Source of the DNA: Paracoccaceae bacterium
GTDB taxonomy: Bacteria; Pseudomonadota; Alphaproteobacteria; Rhodobacterales; Rhodobacteraceae
Direction: 5' to 3'
Length of the DNA: 35,360 nucleotides
Assembly (NCBI GenBank): GCA_020846995.1
Contig: JADLCV010000026.1
Span: 1-35,360, forward strand
Both the position numbers and the translations under genes were made by a program. Position 1 is the first letter of the stretch; each line of letters begins with the position of its first letter. Under the pieces are notes generated by a model. The model worked only from the letters and a program-made list of their open reading frames with translations, did not search any database and had not been told where the DNA came from. Positions 1-5,888 of the stretch are shown piece after piece.

Positions 1-143
1 ACCGGGTGCTGGTGATGAAGGCCGGCCGCATCGTCGAGGAGGGGCCGACCGCGCGCGTCCTCGCCGCTCCCGCCCACCCCTACACCGCCGATCTCGTCGC
101 CGCGACCCCGCGCATCCCCGCGGGCTGGCTCGCCGGCCCCTAG
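1..143 (+). CDS. Oligopeptide/dipeptide-type ABC transporter ATP-binding protein, C-terminal end (partial)
   Basis: Only the last 46 codons are present, read in frame from base 3 to the TAG at 141-143. The visible peptide runs from [14 protein letters not shown] through [16 protein letters not shown]. The sequence 'G-R-I-V-E-E-G-P' followed about 13 residues later by H-P-Y-T is typical of the end of the nucleotide-binding domain and the start of the short C-terminal extension in Dpp/Opp-type ATPases. Such proteins energise import of peptides, nickel or similar solutes at the inner membrane. The substrate cannot be read from this fragment, and the Walker motifs lie outside the window. The gene reads in the same direction as the next gene but is separated from it by 216 bases, so it probably ends an operon that lies to the left. 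Confidence 0.8.
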   Translation, partial: RVLVMKAGRIVEEGPTARVLAAPAHPYTADLVAATPRIPAGWLAGP

Positions 144-359
144 CCCGGCCGCAGCCGCACGGGGCCCCCGCGGGCGGCGCCCGCCCGACCCCGCCGCCGC
201 GGCCCCCCACCCCCGCCGTCCGGCCCGCCGGCCCCTGCCGGCCCCCGCCGCGCCCGCAGGCCCCCCCGGAGGGCCCGCCCGCCCGCGGCCCGTGGCCATC
301 TGGATCTTGCCGGGCCAAGCTGGTTCACTCGCCCGCGCGAGACGAGAGGGAGGACGGCC
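144..359. other. Intergenic stretch with a short GC hairpin
   Basis: This 216-base gap is extremely GC-rich, and I see no convincing coding sequence in it. A perfect small hairpin lies 26 bases after the ABC ATPase stop: GCGGGC (170-175), loop GGC, GCCCGC (179-184). It has no T-run, so it is only a weak candidate terminator. The last 60 bases carry the leader of the following aminotransferase gene, with a GGAGG ribosome-binding site close to the ATG at 360. I could not find a convincing -35/-10 pair. Confidence 0.35.
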
Positions 360-1226
360 ATGGCCACCGGCCACAACGTGCAGACCTACTGGGAGGGGCG
401 CTGGCAGGAGGGCAACCCGCTCGTCATGCGGGCGGCCGACCATGGCAGCTGGCTCGGCACCACGGTCTTCGACGGCGCGCGCCGCGCCCACGGCGTGGCC
501 CCCGACCTTGCCCTCCACTGCGCCCGCATCAACCGCTCGGCCCGGGCGCTGATGATCACGCCCACGGTCGGCGACGGCGAGATCGAGGCCATCGTCCGTG
601 ACGGGCTGCGCCGCTTCCCCCGTGCGGCGCCGATCTACATCCGGCCGATGTACTGGGCGCTCCACGGCGGCGATCTCGGCATCATCCCCGAGCCCGACGC
701 GACCGGCTTCTGCATCTGCCTCGAGGAGATCCCACTCGCCCCGCCCGAGGCGACGACGACCCTGACGACGACGCGCTTCCGCCGCCCGACGCTCGACTGC
801 GCCGTCGTCAACGCCAAGGCCGGATGCCTCTACCCCAACAACGCCCGCATGCTCGCCGAGGTCCGCGCCAGGGGCTTCGGCAACGCGCTCGTCGCCGACG
901 CGCTCGGCAACGTCGCCGAATCGGCGACCGCGAACGTCTTCATGGTCCGCGACGGCGAGGTCTTCACCCCGATCGCCAACGGCTGCTTCCTCGCCGGCAT
1001 CACCCGCTCGCGCCACATCGCCAACCTGCGCGCCGCCGGCGTCACCGTCCACGAGACGGTGCTGAGCTTCGCGGACTTCCACGCCGCCGACGAGGTCTTC
1101 CTGTCGGGCAACATGCACAAGGTGACGGCGGTCACCGGCTTCGACGGCACCGGCTACCAGGTCGGCCCGATGACGCGGCGGGTGCGCGAACTCTACTGGG
1201 ACTGGGCCCATTCGGCCGGCGCCTGA
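360..1226 (+). CDS. Class IV aminotransferase, branched-chain amino acid aminotransferase type
   Basis: A 288-residue PLP enzyme of fold type IV, close to the usual length of about 290-310 for the BCAT/D-amino-acid transaminase/aminodeoxychorismate lyase family. The Schiff-base lysine is likely K153 in NAKAGCLYPN. The conserved glutamate that contacts the pyridine nitrogen is likely E187 in GNVAESATANVF. The N-terminal 'D-H-G-S-W-L-G-T-T-V-F-D-G' matches the family's first motif. Branched-chain transamination to the 2-oxo acid is the most likely reaction, but the family is hard to split by eye, and another amino donor is possible. The ATG is supported by GAGGGAGGAC just upstream. It stands alone, 60 bases before the universal stress gene and well separated from the upstream transporter. 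Confidence 0.85.
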   Translation: MATGHNVQTYWEGRWQEGNPLVMRAADHGSWLGTTVFDGARRAHGVAPDLALHCARINRSARALMITPTVGDGEIEAIVRDGLRRFPRAAPIYIRPMYWALHGGDLGIIPEPDATGFCICLEEIPLAPPEATTTLTTTRFRRPTLDCAVVNAKAGCLYPNNARMLAEVRARGFGNALVADALGNVAESATANVFMVRDGEVFTPIANGCFLAGITRSRHIANLRAAGVTVHETVLSFADFHAADEVFLSGNMHKVTAVTGFDGTGYQVGPMTRRVRELYWDWAHSAGA

Positions 1227-1243
1227 GCCGGCGCCCGTTGCCT

Positions 1244-1275
1244 CGGCGGCCGGGCTGGGCCACACTCGGCCGCCG
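1244..1275 (+). terminator. Inverted repeat between the aminotransferase and UspA genes
   Basis: CGGCGGCCG (1244-1252) is repeated in inverted form as CGGCCGCCG (1267-1275), giving a 9-bp stem with a 14-base loop, 17 bases after the aminotransferase stop. There is no T-run. The 3' arm ends exactly where the GGAGG ribosome-binding site of the next gene begins (1275-1279). The hairpin could therefore be a terminator or could limit ribosome access to the UspA message. The distinction cannot be made from sequence alone. Confidence 0.35.
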
Positions 1276-1286
1276 GAGGCCCCTTC

Positions 1287-1742
1287 ATGCGCAAGTTCCT
1301 CGTCGTCCTCGACGACAGCCGCGAATGCCTGAACGCCATGCGTTTCGCGACCCTGCGCGCCGCCCACACCGGCGGCGGCGTCCAGATCCTCGCCGTCATC
1401 CCGCCCGAGGAATACCAGCACTGGATGGGCGTCGCCGACCTCATGCGGGCCGAGGCGCGCGAGCGCATCGAGGCCCATTTCGAGGTCTTCGCCAAGTGGA
1501 TGCGCAGCCGCCACGGGGTCGAGCCCGAACTCGTCATCCGCGAGGGCGAGCCGGTGGGCGAGATTCTCGCCCAGATCCGCGGCGACCCCGAGATCGGCGT
1601 CCTCGTCCTCGGCGCCGCGACCGAGAGCACCGGGCCCGGGCCGCTCGTGATGCAGCTCTCGAAGGCGAGCGGCGGCATGCCGGTGCCCCTGACGATCGTT
1701 CCCGGCGGCCTCGCCAAGGAGCGGCTCGAGGCGATCACGTGA
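1287..1742 (+). CDS. Universal stress protein (UspA family)
   Basis: A 151-residue single-domain UspA-type protein. The N-terminus MRKFLVVLDDSRECLNAMRF fits the first strand and nucleotide-facing loop of the fold. The later stretch 'I-G-V-L-V-L-G-A-A' and the C-terminal 'P-V-P-L-T-I-V-P-G' fit the core strand and final strand. The usual ATP-binding loop G-x2-G-x9-G-(S/T) is replaced by a looser 'G-A-A-T-E-S-T-G-P-G-P', so nucleotide binding is uncertain. Function is probably a cytoplasmic stress or energy-status protein. A GGAGG at 1275-1279 lies seven bases before the ATG. Its stop overlaps the start of the MFS gene by four bases (GTGA), so the two are translationally coupled. Confidence 0.88.
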   Translation: MRKFLVVLDDSRECLNAMRFATLRAAHTGGGVQILAVIPPEEYQHWMGVADLMRAEARERIEAHFEVFAKWMRSRHGVEPELVIREGEPVGEILAQIRGDPEIGVLVLGAATESTGPGPLVMQLSKASGGMPVPLTIVPGGLAKERLEAIT

Positions 1743-3034
1743 CTGCCCTGCGCCCGGCCCAGTCGCCCTCCTTCTCCCCCGCCCCCGCCGACCCGCCGGC
1801 GGCCTGGCTGCGCCTGGCCGTGGCGCTCGCGATCGCCATTGCCGGCAGCGTCGGGCTCTGGGTCGTGGTCCTCGTCCTGCCCGCGGTCGAGGTCGATTTC
1901 GGCGTCAGCCGCGGCGCCGCCTCCTTTCCCTACACGACCGCGACGCTCGGCTTTGCCTTCGGCAACCTCGTGATCGGCCGCATCGCCGACCGCACGGGCA
2001 TCGCGCCCGTCCTTGCCGGCGGCGCCGTCCTCGTCGGCCTCGGCTTCGCGGGCTCGGCCGCCAGCCCCTCGATCGCGATGCTGGCGGCGGCGCAGTTCGT
2101 GGCCGGCCTCGGCACGGCGGCGGGCTTCGGGCCCCTGATGGCGCATGTCTCGCTCTGGTTCGAGCGTCGCCGCGGGCTGGCGGTCGGGATCGTCGCCTGC
2201 GGCAACTACATCTCGGGGATGATCTGGTCGGCCCCCCTGACGCGGCTCCTCGAGGCCGAGGGCTGGCGTGCCGTCTGCCTCACCCTTGCCGTCGCGGTGC
2301 CGGCGGCGGTCCTGCCGCTCACCCTCGCCATGCGCCGCCGCCCGCCGGCGGCGGTCGCGGCGCGCGCCACCGTCGCGGCCGAGCGGCGGACGGCGGCGGC
2401 GGCGATGGCGCCGCGGCTCCTCGTGGCGCTCCTCGTCGTCGCCGGCTTTGCCTGCTGCATGGCGATGGCGATGCCGCAGGTCCATATCGTCGCCCTCTGC
2501 GTCGGCCTCGGCTACGGGCCCGCGGTCGGGGCCGAGATGCTCGCCCTCATGCTCGCCGGCGGGACCGTCTCGCGGCTCGTCTTCGGGGCCCTCTCCGACC
2601 GCCTCGGCGGGGTGCGCACGGTGCTCCTCGGCTCCTCGCTCCAGGGGCTTGCGCTCATCCTCTACCTGCCCTCGGACGGGCTCACCTCGCTCTACGTCGT
2701 CAGCCTCGTCTTCGGGCTCTCCCAGGGCGGGATCGTGCCGGCCTATGCGGTGATCGTGCGCGAATACCTGCCGGCCGAGGGGGCCGGCGCGCGGGTCGGG
2801 CTCGTGATCATGGCCACGATCCTCGGCATGGCCGCGGGCGGCTGGATGTCGGGCTGGATCTACGACCTCACCGGCTCCTACCGGCTCGCCTTCGTCAACG
2901 GCATCGCCTGGAACGCGCTCAACCTCGCGATCGCGCTCGCGCTCTTCCTGCGCAGCCGGGGGCCGCGGCGGCCGGCCCGGGCCCCGGGGCCGGCGCCGGC
3001 GCGGGCGGCGGCCGGGGGGGCGGGCGCGGCTTGA
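1739..3034 (+). CDS. Major facilitator superfamily (MFS) transporter
   Basis: A hydrophobic protein of 431 residues with the span expected of a 12-helix MFS carrier. The loop motif GRIADRTG lies between helices 2 and 3, and the matching GALSDRLGG appears in the second half, as is usual for the two MFS repeats. A charged cytoplasmic stretch rich in R and A near the middle separates the halves. The C-terminus is a low-complexity Ala/Pro/Arg/Gly tail. I chose the GTG at 1739, which overlaps the UspA stop and has GAGG at 1728-1731. The open frame continues far upstream but only as an overlap with other genes. The substrate is unknown; overall it resembles monocarboxylate or organic-anion carriers of the oxalate/formate type, which is weak inference. 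Confidence 0.85.
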   Translation: MTALRPAQSPSFSPAPADPPAAWLRLAVALAIAIAGSVGLWVVVLVLPAVEVDFGVSRGAASFPYTTATLGFAFGNLVIGRIADRTGIAPVLAGGAVLVGLGFAGSAASPSIAMLAAAQFVAGLGTAAGFGPLMAHVSLWFERRRGLAVGIVACGNYISGMIWSAPLTRLLEAEGWRAVCLTLAVAVPAAVLPLTLAMRRRPPAAVAARATVAAERRTAAAAMAPRLLVALLVVAGFACCMAMAMPQVHIVALCVGLGYGPAVGAEMLALMLAGGTVSRLVFGALSDRLGGVRTVLLGSSLQGLALILYLPSDGLTSLYVVSLVFGLSQGGIVPAYAVIVREYLPAEGAGARVGLVIMATILGMAAGGWMSGWIYDLTGSYRLAFVNGIAWNALNLAIALALFLRSRGPRRPARAPGPAPARAAAGGAGAA

Positions 3035-3059
3035 CAGCCCGGGGTGGCGGGCGCATATC
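3031..3059 (+). promoter_or_regulatory. Candidate promoter of the Nfu-tsaB-rimI operon
   Basis: A perfect -35 hexamer TTGACA (3031-3036) overlaps the stop codon of the MFS gene. After 17 bases comes CATATC (3054-3059), a moderate -10. This is the best sigma-70-type promoter in the window, and it stands out in otherwise GC-saturated sequence. The start of transcription would be near 3066, leaving a leader of roughly 20 bases before the ATG at 3085. Confidence 0.55.
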
Positions 3060-3079
3060 CGACCAAACTGATCGGAGAT
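3055..3079. promoter_or_regulatory. IscR-like (Rrf2-family) operator overlapping the Nfu promoter
   Basis: A 25-base imperfect palindrome: ATATCCGACC (3055-3064), five central bases AAACT, then GATCGGAGAT (3070-3079). Eight of ten arm positions are symmetric. The layout closely follows the E. coli type 1 IscR site (ATA-S-YY-GACT, AT-rich centre, AGTC-RR-S-TAT). It covers the -10 element and the likely start of transcription, and its right end contains the GGAG ribosome-binding site. Binding there would block transcription of an Fe-S biogenesis gene, which is the usual logic for IscR. That a protein binds here is inference. Confidence 0.5.
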
Positions 3080-3084
3080 CGGCG

Positions 3085-3651
3085 ATGTTCATCCAGACCG
3101 AATCCACCCCCAACCCGGCGACGATGAAGTTCCTGCCGGGCGGGCCCGTGCTGGGCGAGGGGGCGGCCGATTTCACCTCGGCCGCGGCCGCGGCCGCCTC
3201 GCCGCTCGCCCGGCGCATCTTCGCCGTCGAGGGCGTGGCCGGGGTCTTCCTCGGGGCCGACTTCATCGCCGTGACCAAGGCCGAGGCGGTGGCCTGGCAG
3301 CACATCCGCCCGGCGATCCTCGGGGCGGTGATGGAGCACTATCACTCCGGCGCCCCGGCACTCGAGGCCACGGCCGCACCCGCCGCCTCTGGCAGCCGCG
3401 AGGCCGCCGGCCCCGATGCCGAGGTCGTCCGCCAGATCCGCGATCTCCTCGACACCCGCGTGCGCCCGGCGGTGGCCCAGGACGGCGGCGACATCACCTT
3501 CCACGGCTTCGACCGCGGCGTCGTCTACCTGCACATGAAGGGGGCCTGCGCCGGCTGCCCCTCGTCGATGCGCACGCTCAAGATGGGGATCGAGAACCTC
3601 CTGCGCCACTACATCCCCGAGGTGACCGAGGTGCGCCCGGTTGCCGCCTGA
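3085..3651 (+). CDS. Nfu-type iron-sulfur cluster carrier (NifU C-terminal domain protein)
   Basis: A 188-residue protein with the two-domain layout of NFU1-type carriers. Residues 1 to about 87 are the Nfu N-terminal domain, beginning MFIQTESTPNPATMKFLPGG. Residues about 111-185 are the NifU C-terminal domain with the cluster-binding pair C155 and C158 in GACAGCPSS. Two monomers share a 4Fe-4S cluster through this CxxC and pass it to target enzymes in the cytoplasm. An Ala/Gly/Ser-rich linker joins the domains. I set the start at the ATG at 3085, which has GGAG at 3074-3077. An in-frame TTG at 3031 would make the promoter and operator part of the gene and add residues absent from the family. 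It overlaps tsaB by 11 bases. The cluster carrier is relevant here because the window also encodes 2Fe-2S and 4Fe-4S enzymes. Confidence 0.92.
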   Translation: MFIQTESTPNPATMKFLPGGPVLGEGAADFTSAAAAAASPLARRIFAVEGVAGVFLGADFIAVTKAEAVAWQHIRPAILGAVMEHYHSGAPALEATAAPAASGSREAAGPDAEVVRQIRDLLDTRVRPAVAQDGGDITFHGFDRGVVYLHMKGACAGCPSSMRTLKMGIENLLRHYIPEVTEVRPVAA

Positions 3652-4309
3652 GGCGGCCCCGCCGCCGCTCGTCCTGGGCCTCGACACCTCCGGCGCCTGG
3701 GTCGCCCTCGCCCTCCTCGCAGGGGATTGCGTGCTCGCCGCGGGCGAGGAGCGGATGGCCGCCGGCCAGTCGGAACGGCTGCTGCCGGCCGCCGCGGAAC
3801 TCCTCGCCCGGGCCGGGGCGGGCTGGCGCGACCTCGCCCTGATCGGGGTCGGGACCGGGCCCGGCAACTTCACGGGCCTGCGCATCGCCGTCGCGGCGGC
3901 GCGCGGCCTCGCCCTCGGCCTCGACGTGCCGGCGGTCGGGGTCGGCCGGCTCGAGGCGCTGGCCGAGGGGCAGGCGCCGCCCCTGATCGTCGCCGCCGCG
4001 GCGGGGCGCGGCACGGCCGCGCTCGCGCTCGCGACCGCCGGGAGCGTGGCGGCGCCCGTCCTGCTCGCCGAGGGCGAAGTGCCGGCGGAATGGCGGGGAT
4101 CGGGCCTTGCCGTCGCGGGCGACGGGGCGGCGGAGCTTTCCCGCCTGACCGGCGGGCCGCATCGCGCCCCGGCCCGCCCGCTCGCCCCCGCCAACGCCGC
4201 CGTGGCCCGCCGCCGGCGGGCGGCGCCGGGGCCCAGGCCGGCGCCCCTCGACCTGCGTGCCGCCGCTGCCCGGCCGATGGCGTCCCCGCCCCCCCGTCCC
4301 CGCCCGTGA
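3641..4309 (+). CDS. tsaB: tRNA threonylcarbamoyladenosine biosynthesis protein TsaB
   Basis: A 222-residue ASKHA-fold protein, near the usual TsaB length of about 220-230. The N-terminal 'L-G-L-D-T-S-G-A-W-V-A-L-A-L' and the signature GPGNFTGLRIAVAAARGLAL are diagnostic of the family. TsaB is the non-catalytic partner of TsaD (with TsaE) in making the universal t6A modification of ANN-decoding tRNAs. The C-terminus is degraded compared with typical TsaB, ending in a Pro/Arg-rich tail (MASPPPRPRP). The start is a TTG at 3641 that overlaps the end of the Nfu gene by 11 bases. Its stop overlaps the rimI start (GTGA). The Nfu, tsaB, rimI order is, as I recall, common in alphaproteobacteria. Confidence 0.88.
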   Translation: MPPEAAPPPLVLGLDTSGAWVALALLAGDCVLAAGEERMAAGQSERLLPAAAELLARAGAGWRDLALIGVGTGPGNFTGLRIAVAAARGLALGLDVPAVGVGRLEALAEGQAPPLIVAAAAGRGTAALALATAGSVAAPVLLAEGEVPAEWRGSGLAVAGDGAAELSRLTGGPHRAPARPLAPANAAVARRRRAAPGPRPAPLDLRAAAARPMASPPPRPRP

Positions 4310-4341
4310 CCCCGCCCGTGACCCCGGCCGTGACCCCGGCC
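4306..4341 (+). repeat. Three tandem 12-base repeats carrying alternative GTG starts
   Basis: The unit GTGACCCCGSCC occurs three times in a row at 4306, 4318 and 4330. In the rimI frame it encodes VTPP-VTPA-VTPA, and each unit begins with a possible GTG start. The first GTG overlaps the tsaB stop. No ribosome-binding site is visible before any of the three, so translation probably depends on ribosomes finishing tsaB. Confidence 0.8.
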
Positions 4342-4785
4342 GCGCTCGCGCGCCTGCACGCGGCCGTCTTCGTCCGCCCGCGCCCCTGGAGCGCGGCCGA
4401 GTTCGCCGCCCTCCTCGCCGCCCCCTCGACCATCCTTGCCTCGGCCCCCGAAGGCTTCGCGCTGGGCCGCGTCGCCGCCGGCGAGGCCGAACTCCTGACC
4501 CTCGCCGTCGCCGCCCGGGCCCGCCGCCAGGGCCTCGGCCGCCGGCTCCTTGCCGCCTGCGAGGCGGCGGCGGCTTCCCGCGGGGCCCGCCGCCTCGTCC
4601 TCGAGGTCGCGGCCGACAACCTCGCCGCCCGCGCCCTCTACGCCGCCGCGGGCTACGGCGAGGCCGGCCGCCGGCGGGGCTACTACGTGGCCCGTGCCGG
4701 CCTTGCCGCGGCCGACGCGATCGTCCTTGCGAAGTCGCTCGAGGCCCCCGGCGCGGCCCCCGCGGCAGACCCAGAATCCTGTTGA
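4306..4785 (+). CDS. rimI: Ribosomal-protein-alanine N-acetyltransferase RimI (GNAT family)
   Basis: A 159-residue GNAT acetyltransferase. The acetyl-CoA binding motif A is clear: 'L-A-V-A-A-R-A-R-R-Q-G-L-G-R-R-L' gives the RxxGxG loop, followed by the helix. Motif B, 'E-V-A-A-D-N-L-A-A-R-A-L-Y-A-A-A-G-Y', is the standard RimI pattern of asparagine, alternating hydrophobics and the tyrosine that serves as general acid. RimI acetylates the N-terminal alanine of ribosomal protein S18. The immediate position after tsaB matches a widely seen pairing. The first GTG (4306) gives a 4-base overlap with tsaB; GTGs at 4318 and 4330 in the tandem repeats are equally possible starts. The C-terminal tail after 'L-A-K-S-L' is Ala/Pro-rich and probably not part of the fold. 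Confidence 0.87.
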   Translation: MTPPVTPAVTPAALARLHAAVFVRPRPWSAAEFAALLAAPSTILASAPEGFALGRVAAGEAELLTLAVAARARRQGLGRRLLAACEAAAASRGARRLVLEVAADNLAARALYAAAGYGEAGRRRGYYVARAGLAAADAIVLAKSLEAPGAAPAADPESC

Positions 4786-4810
4786 CCGTTCGCCCGGGCT
4801 GCGGCCTTAT
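4782..4810 (+). promoter_or_regulatory. Candidate promoter of the BMP-type importer operon
   Basis: TTGACC (4782-4787), a 17-base spacer and CCTTAT (4805-4810) form a plausible sigma-70-type promoter that overlaps the end of rimI. A start near 4817 would give a leader of about 70 bases before the binding-protein ATG. The -35 is strong and the -10 is moderate. Confidence 0.45.
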
Positions 4811-4821
4811 GGCGGTGATCC

Positions 4822-4865
4822 GCAAGAGATCCGTTTGCAGAACGGGCGCCCCTTCCGGCGCGCCC
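4822..4865 (+). promoter_or_regulatory. Leader with mutually exclusive hairpins before the BMP binding-protein gene
   Basis: Three short stems overlap in this leader. GCAA (4822-4825) can pair with TTGC (4835-4838). CCGTT (4831-4835) pairs perfectly with AACGG (4841-4845) around a 5-base loop. GGGCGC (4844-4849) pairs with GCGCCC (4860-4865) around a 10-base loop. The second stem competes with both others, an arrangement seen in attenuators. I do not recognise a known riboswitch class, and the stems are short. Confidence 0.3.
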
Positions 4866-4887
4866 GCAACCACACCGGGAGACCTCC

Positions 4888-5883
4888 ATGACCCTGATGC
4901 AAAGCCTTCTCGGCGCCGCCGCCACGGTCGCGCTGACAGCCGGCGCCGCCCTGGCCGAGCCCGGCCTCGTGATCGACATGGGTGGCAAGTTCGACAAGTC
5001 GTTCAACGAGGCCGCCTGGCGGGGGGCCGAGCGCTGGAAGGCCGAGACCGGCGGCAGCTACCGCGACATCGAGATGCAGCAGGAGGCCCAGCGCGAGCAG
5101 TTCGTCCGCCGCATGGTCGACGCCGGTTCGAACCCCATCGTCGTCCTCGGCTTCCAGAACATGGCGACGCTCGAGAAGGTGGCCCCCGACTACCCCGACA
5201 CCCGTTTCGCGCTGATCGACGGCGTCGTCGACCTGCCCAACGTCCGCTCGATCATCTTCGCCGAGCACGAGGGCAGCTATCTCGTCGGCCTGCTCGCGGC
5301 GATGGCGTCGAAGTCGGGCACGGTCGGCTTCGTCGGCGGCATGGACGTGCCGCTCATCCGCAAGTTCGGCTGCGGCTACGCCCAGGGCGTGCTGGCCGCG
5401 AACCCCAATGCCAAGATCATCGCCAACTTCACCGGCACGACGCCCGCGGCCTGGGCCGACCCCGTCAAGGGCGGCGAGATCGCCCGCTCGCAGATCGACC
5501 AGGGGGCCGACGTCGTCTATGCTGCGGCCGGAGCGACCGGGATCGGCGTCCTCCAGGCGGCGGCCGATGCCGGGGTCTACTCGATCGGCGTCGACTCGAA
5601 CCAGAACCACCTCCACCCCGGCTCGGTCCTGACCTCGATGCTCAAGCGCGTCGACAACGCCACCTACGAGGTCTTCAAGGCCGGGCCCGCGGTCGAGACC
5701 GGGATCGTGGTCATGGACCTTGCGGCCGGCGGGGTCGGCTGGGCGCTCGACGAGAACAACGCCGCCCTCATCACCGACGCCATGAAGGCGAAGGTGGCCG
5801 AGGCCGAGGCCGCGATCATCGCCGGCACGCTCAAGGTCCACGACTACATGAGCGACGACAGCTGCCCGGCGATCACCTTCTGA
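4888..5883 (+). CDS. BMP-family ABC transporter substrate-binding protein
   Basis: A 331-residue periplasmic binding protein of the basic membrane protein (Med/PnrA-like) family. A Sec signal peptide of about 24 residues ends in GAALA before EPG. The mature protein starts with 'L-V-I-D-M-G-G-K-F-D-K-S-F-N-E-A-A-W-R-G', the family's ligand-facing D-K-S-F-N motif. Further family stretches include 'V-G-F-V-G-G-M-D-V-P-L-I' and 'G-V-D-S-N-Q'. Characterised members bind purine nucleosides or related compounds. The ATG has GGGAGA just upstream. The following genes give a complete importer with an ATPase of two fused domains and two permeases. The exact substrate here is unknown. Confidence 0.9.
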   Translation: MTLMQSLLGAAATVALTAGAALAEPGLVIDMGGKFDKSFNEAAWRGAERWKAETGGSYRDIEMQQEAQREQFVRRMVDAGSNPIVVLGFQNMATLEKVAPDYPDTRFALIDGVVDLPNVRSIIFAEHEGSYLVGLLAAMASKSGTVGFVGGMDVPLIRKFGCGYAQGVLAANPNAKIIANFTGTTPAAWADPVKGGEIARSQIDQGADVVYAAAGATGIGVLQAAADAGVYSIGVDSNQNHLHPGSVLTSMLKRVDNATYEVFKAGPAVETGIVVMDLAAGGVGWALDENNAALITDAMKAKVAEAEAAIIAGTLKVHDYMSDDSCPAITF

Positions 5884-5888
5884 GCTGA

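Noticed and set aside
170-184. Firm intrinsic terminator after the first ABC ATPase gene
   Set aside because: The stem is only six base pairs and has no T-run, and hairpins of this size are common in this DNA by base composition alone.
1193-2485. Open frame of 430 codons on the - strand opposite UspA and the MFS gene
   Set aside because: Arg/Asp/Glu-rich shadow without motifs, while the + strand has two recognisable families.
3031-3084. N-terminal extension of the Nfu protein from a TTG at 3031
   Set aside because: It would translate the promoter and the IscR-like site, and the family starts at M-F-I-Q-T-E-S-T-P-N-P. The ATG at 3085 has a proper ribosome-binding site.
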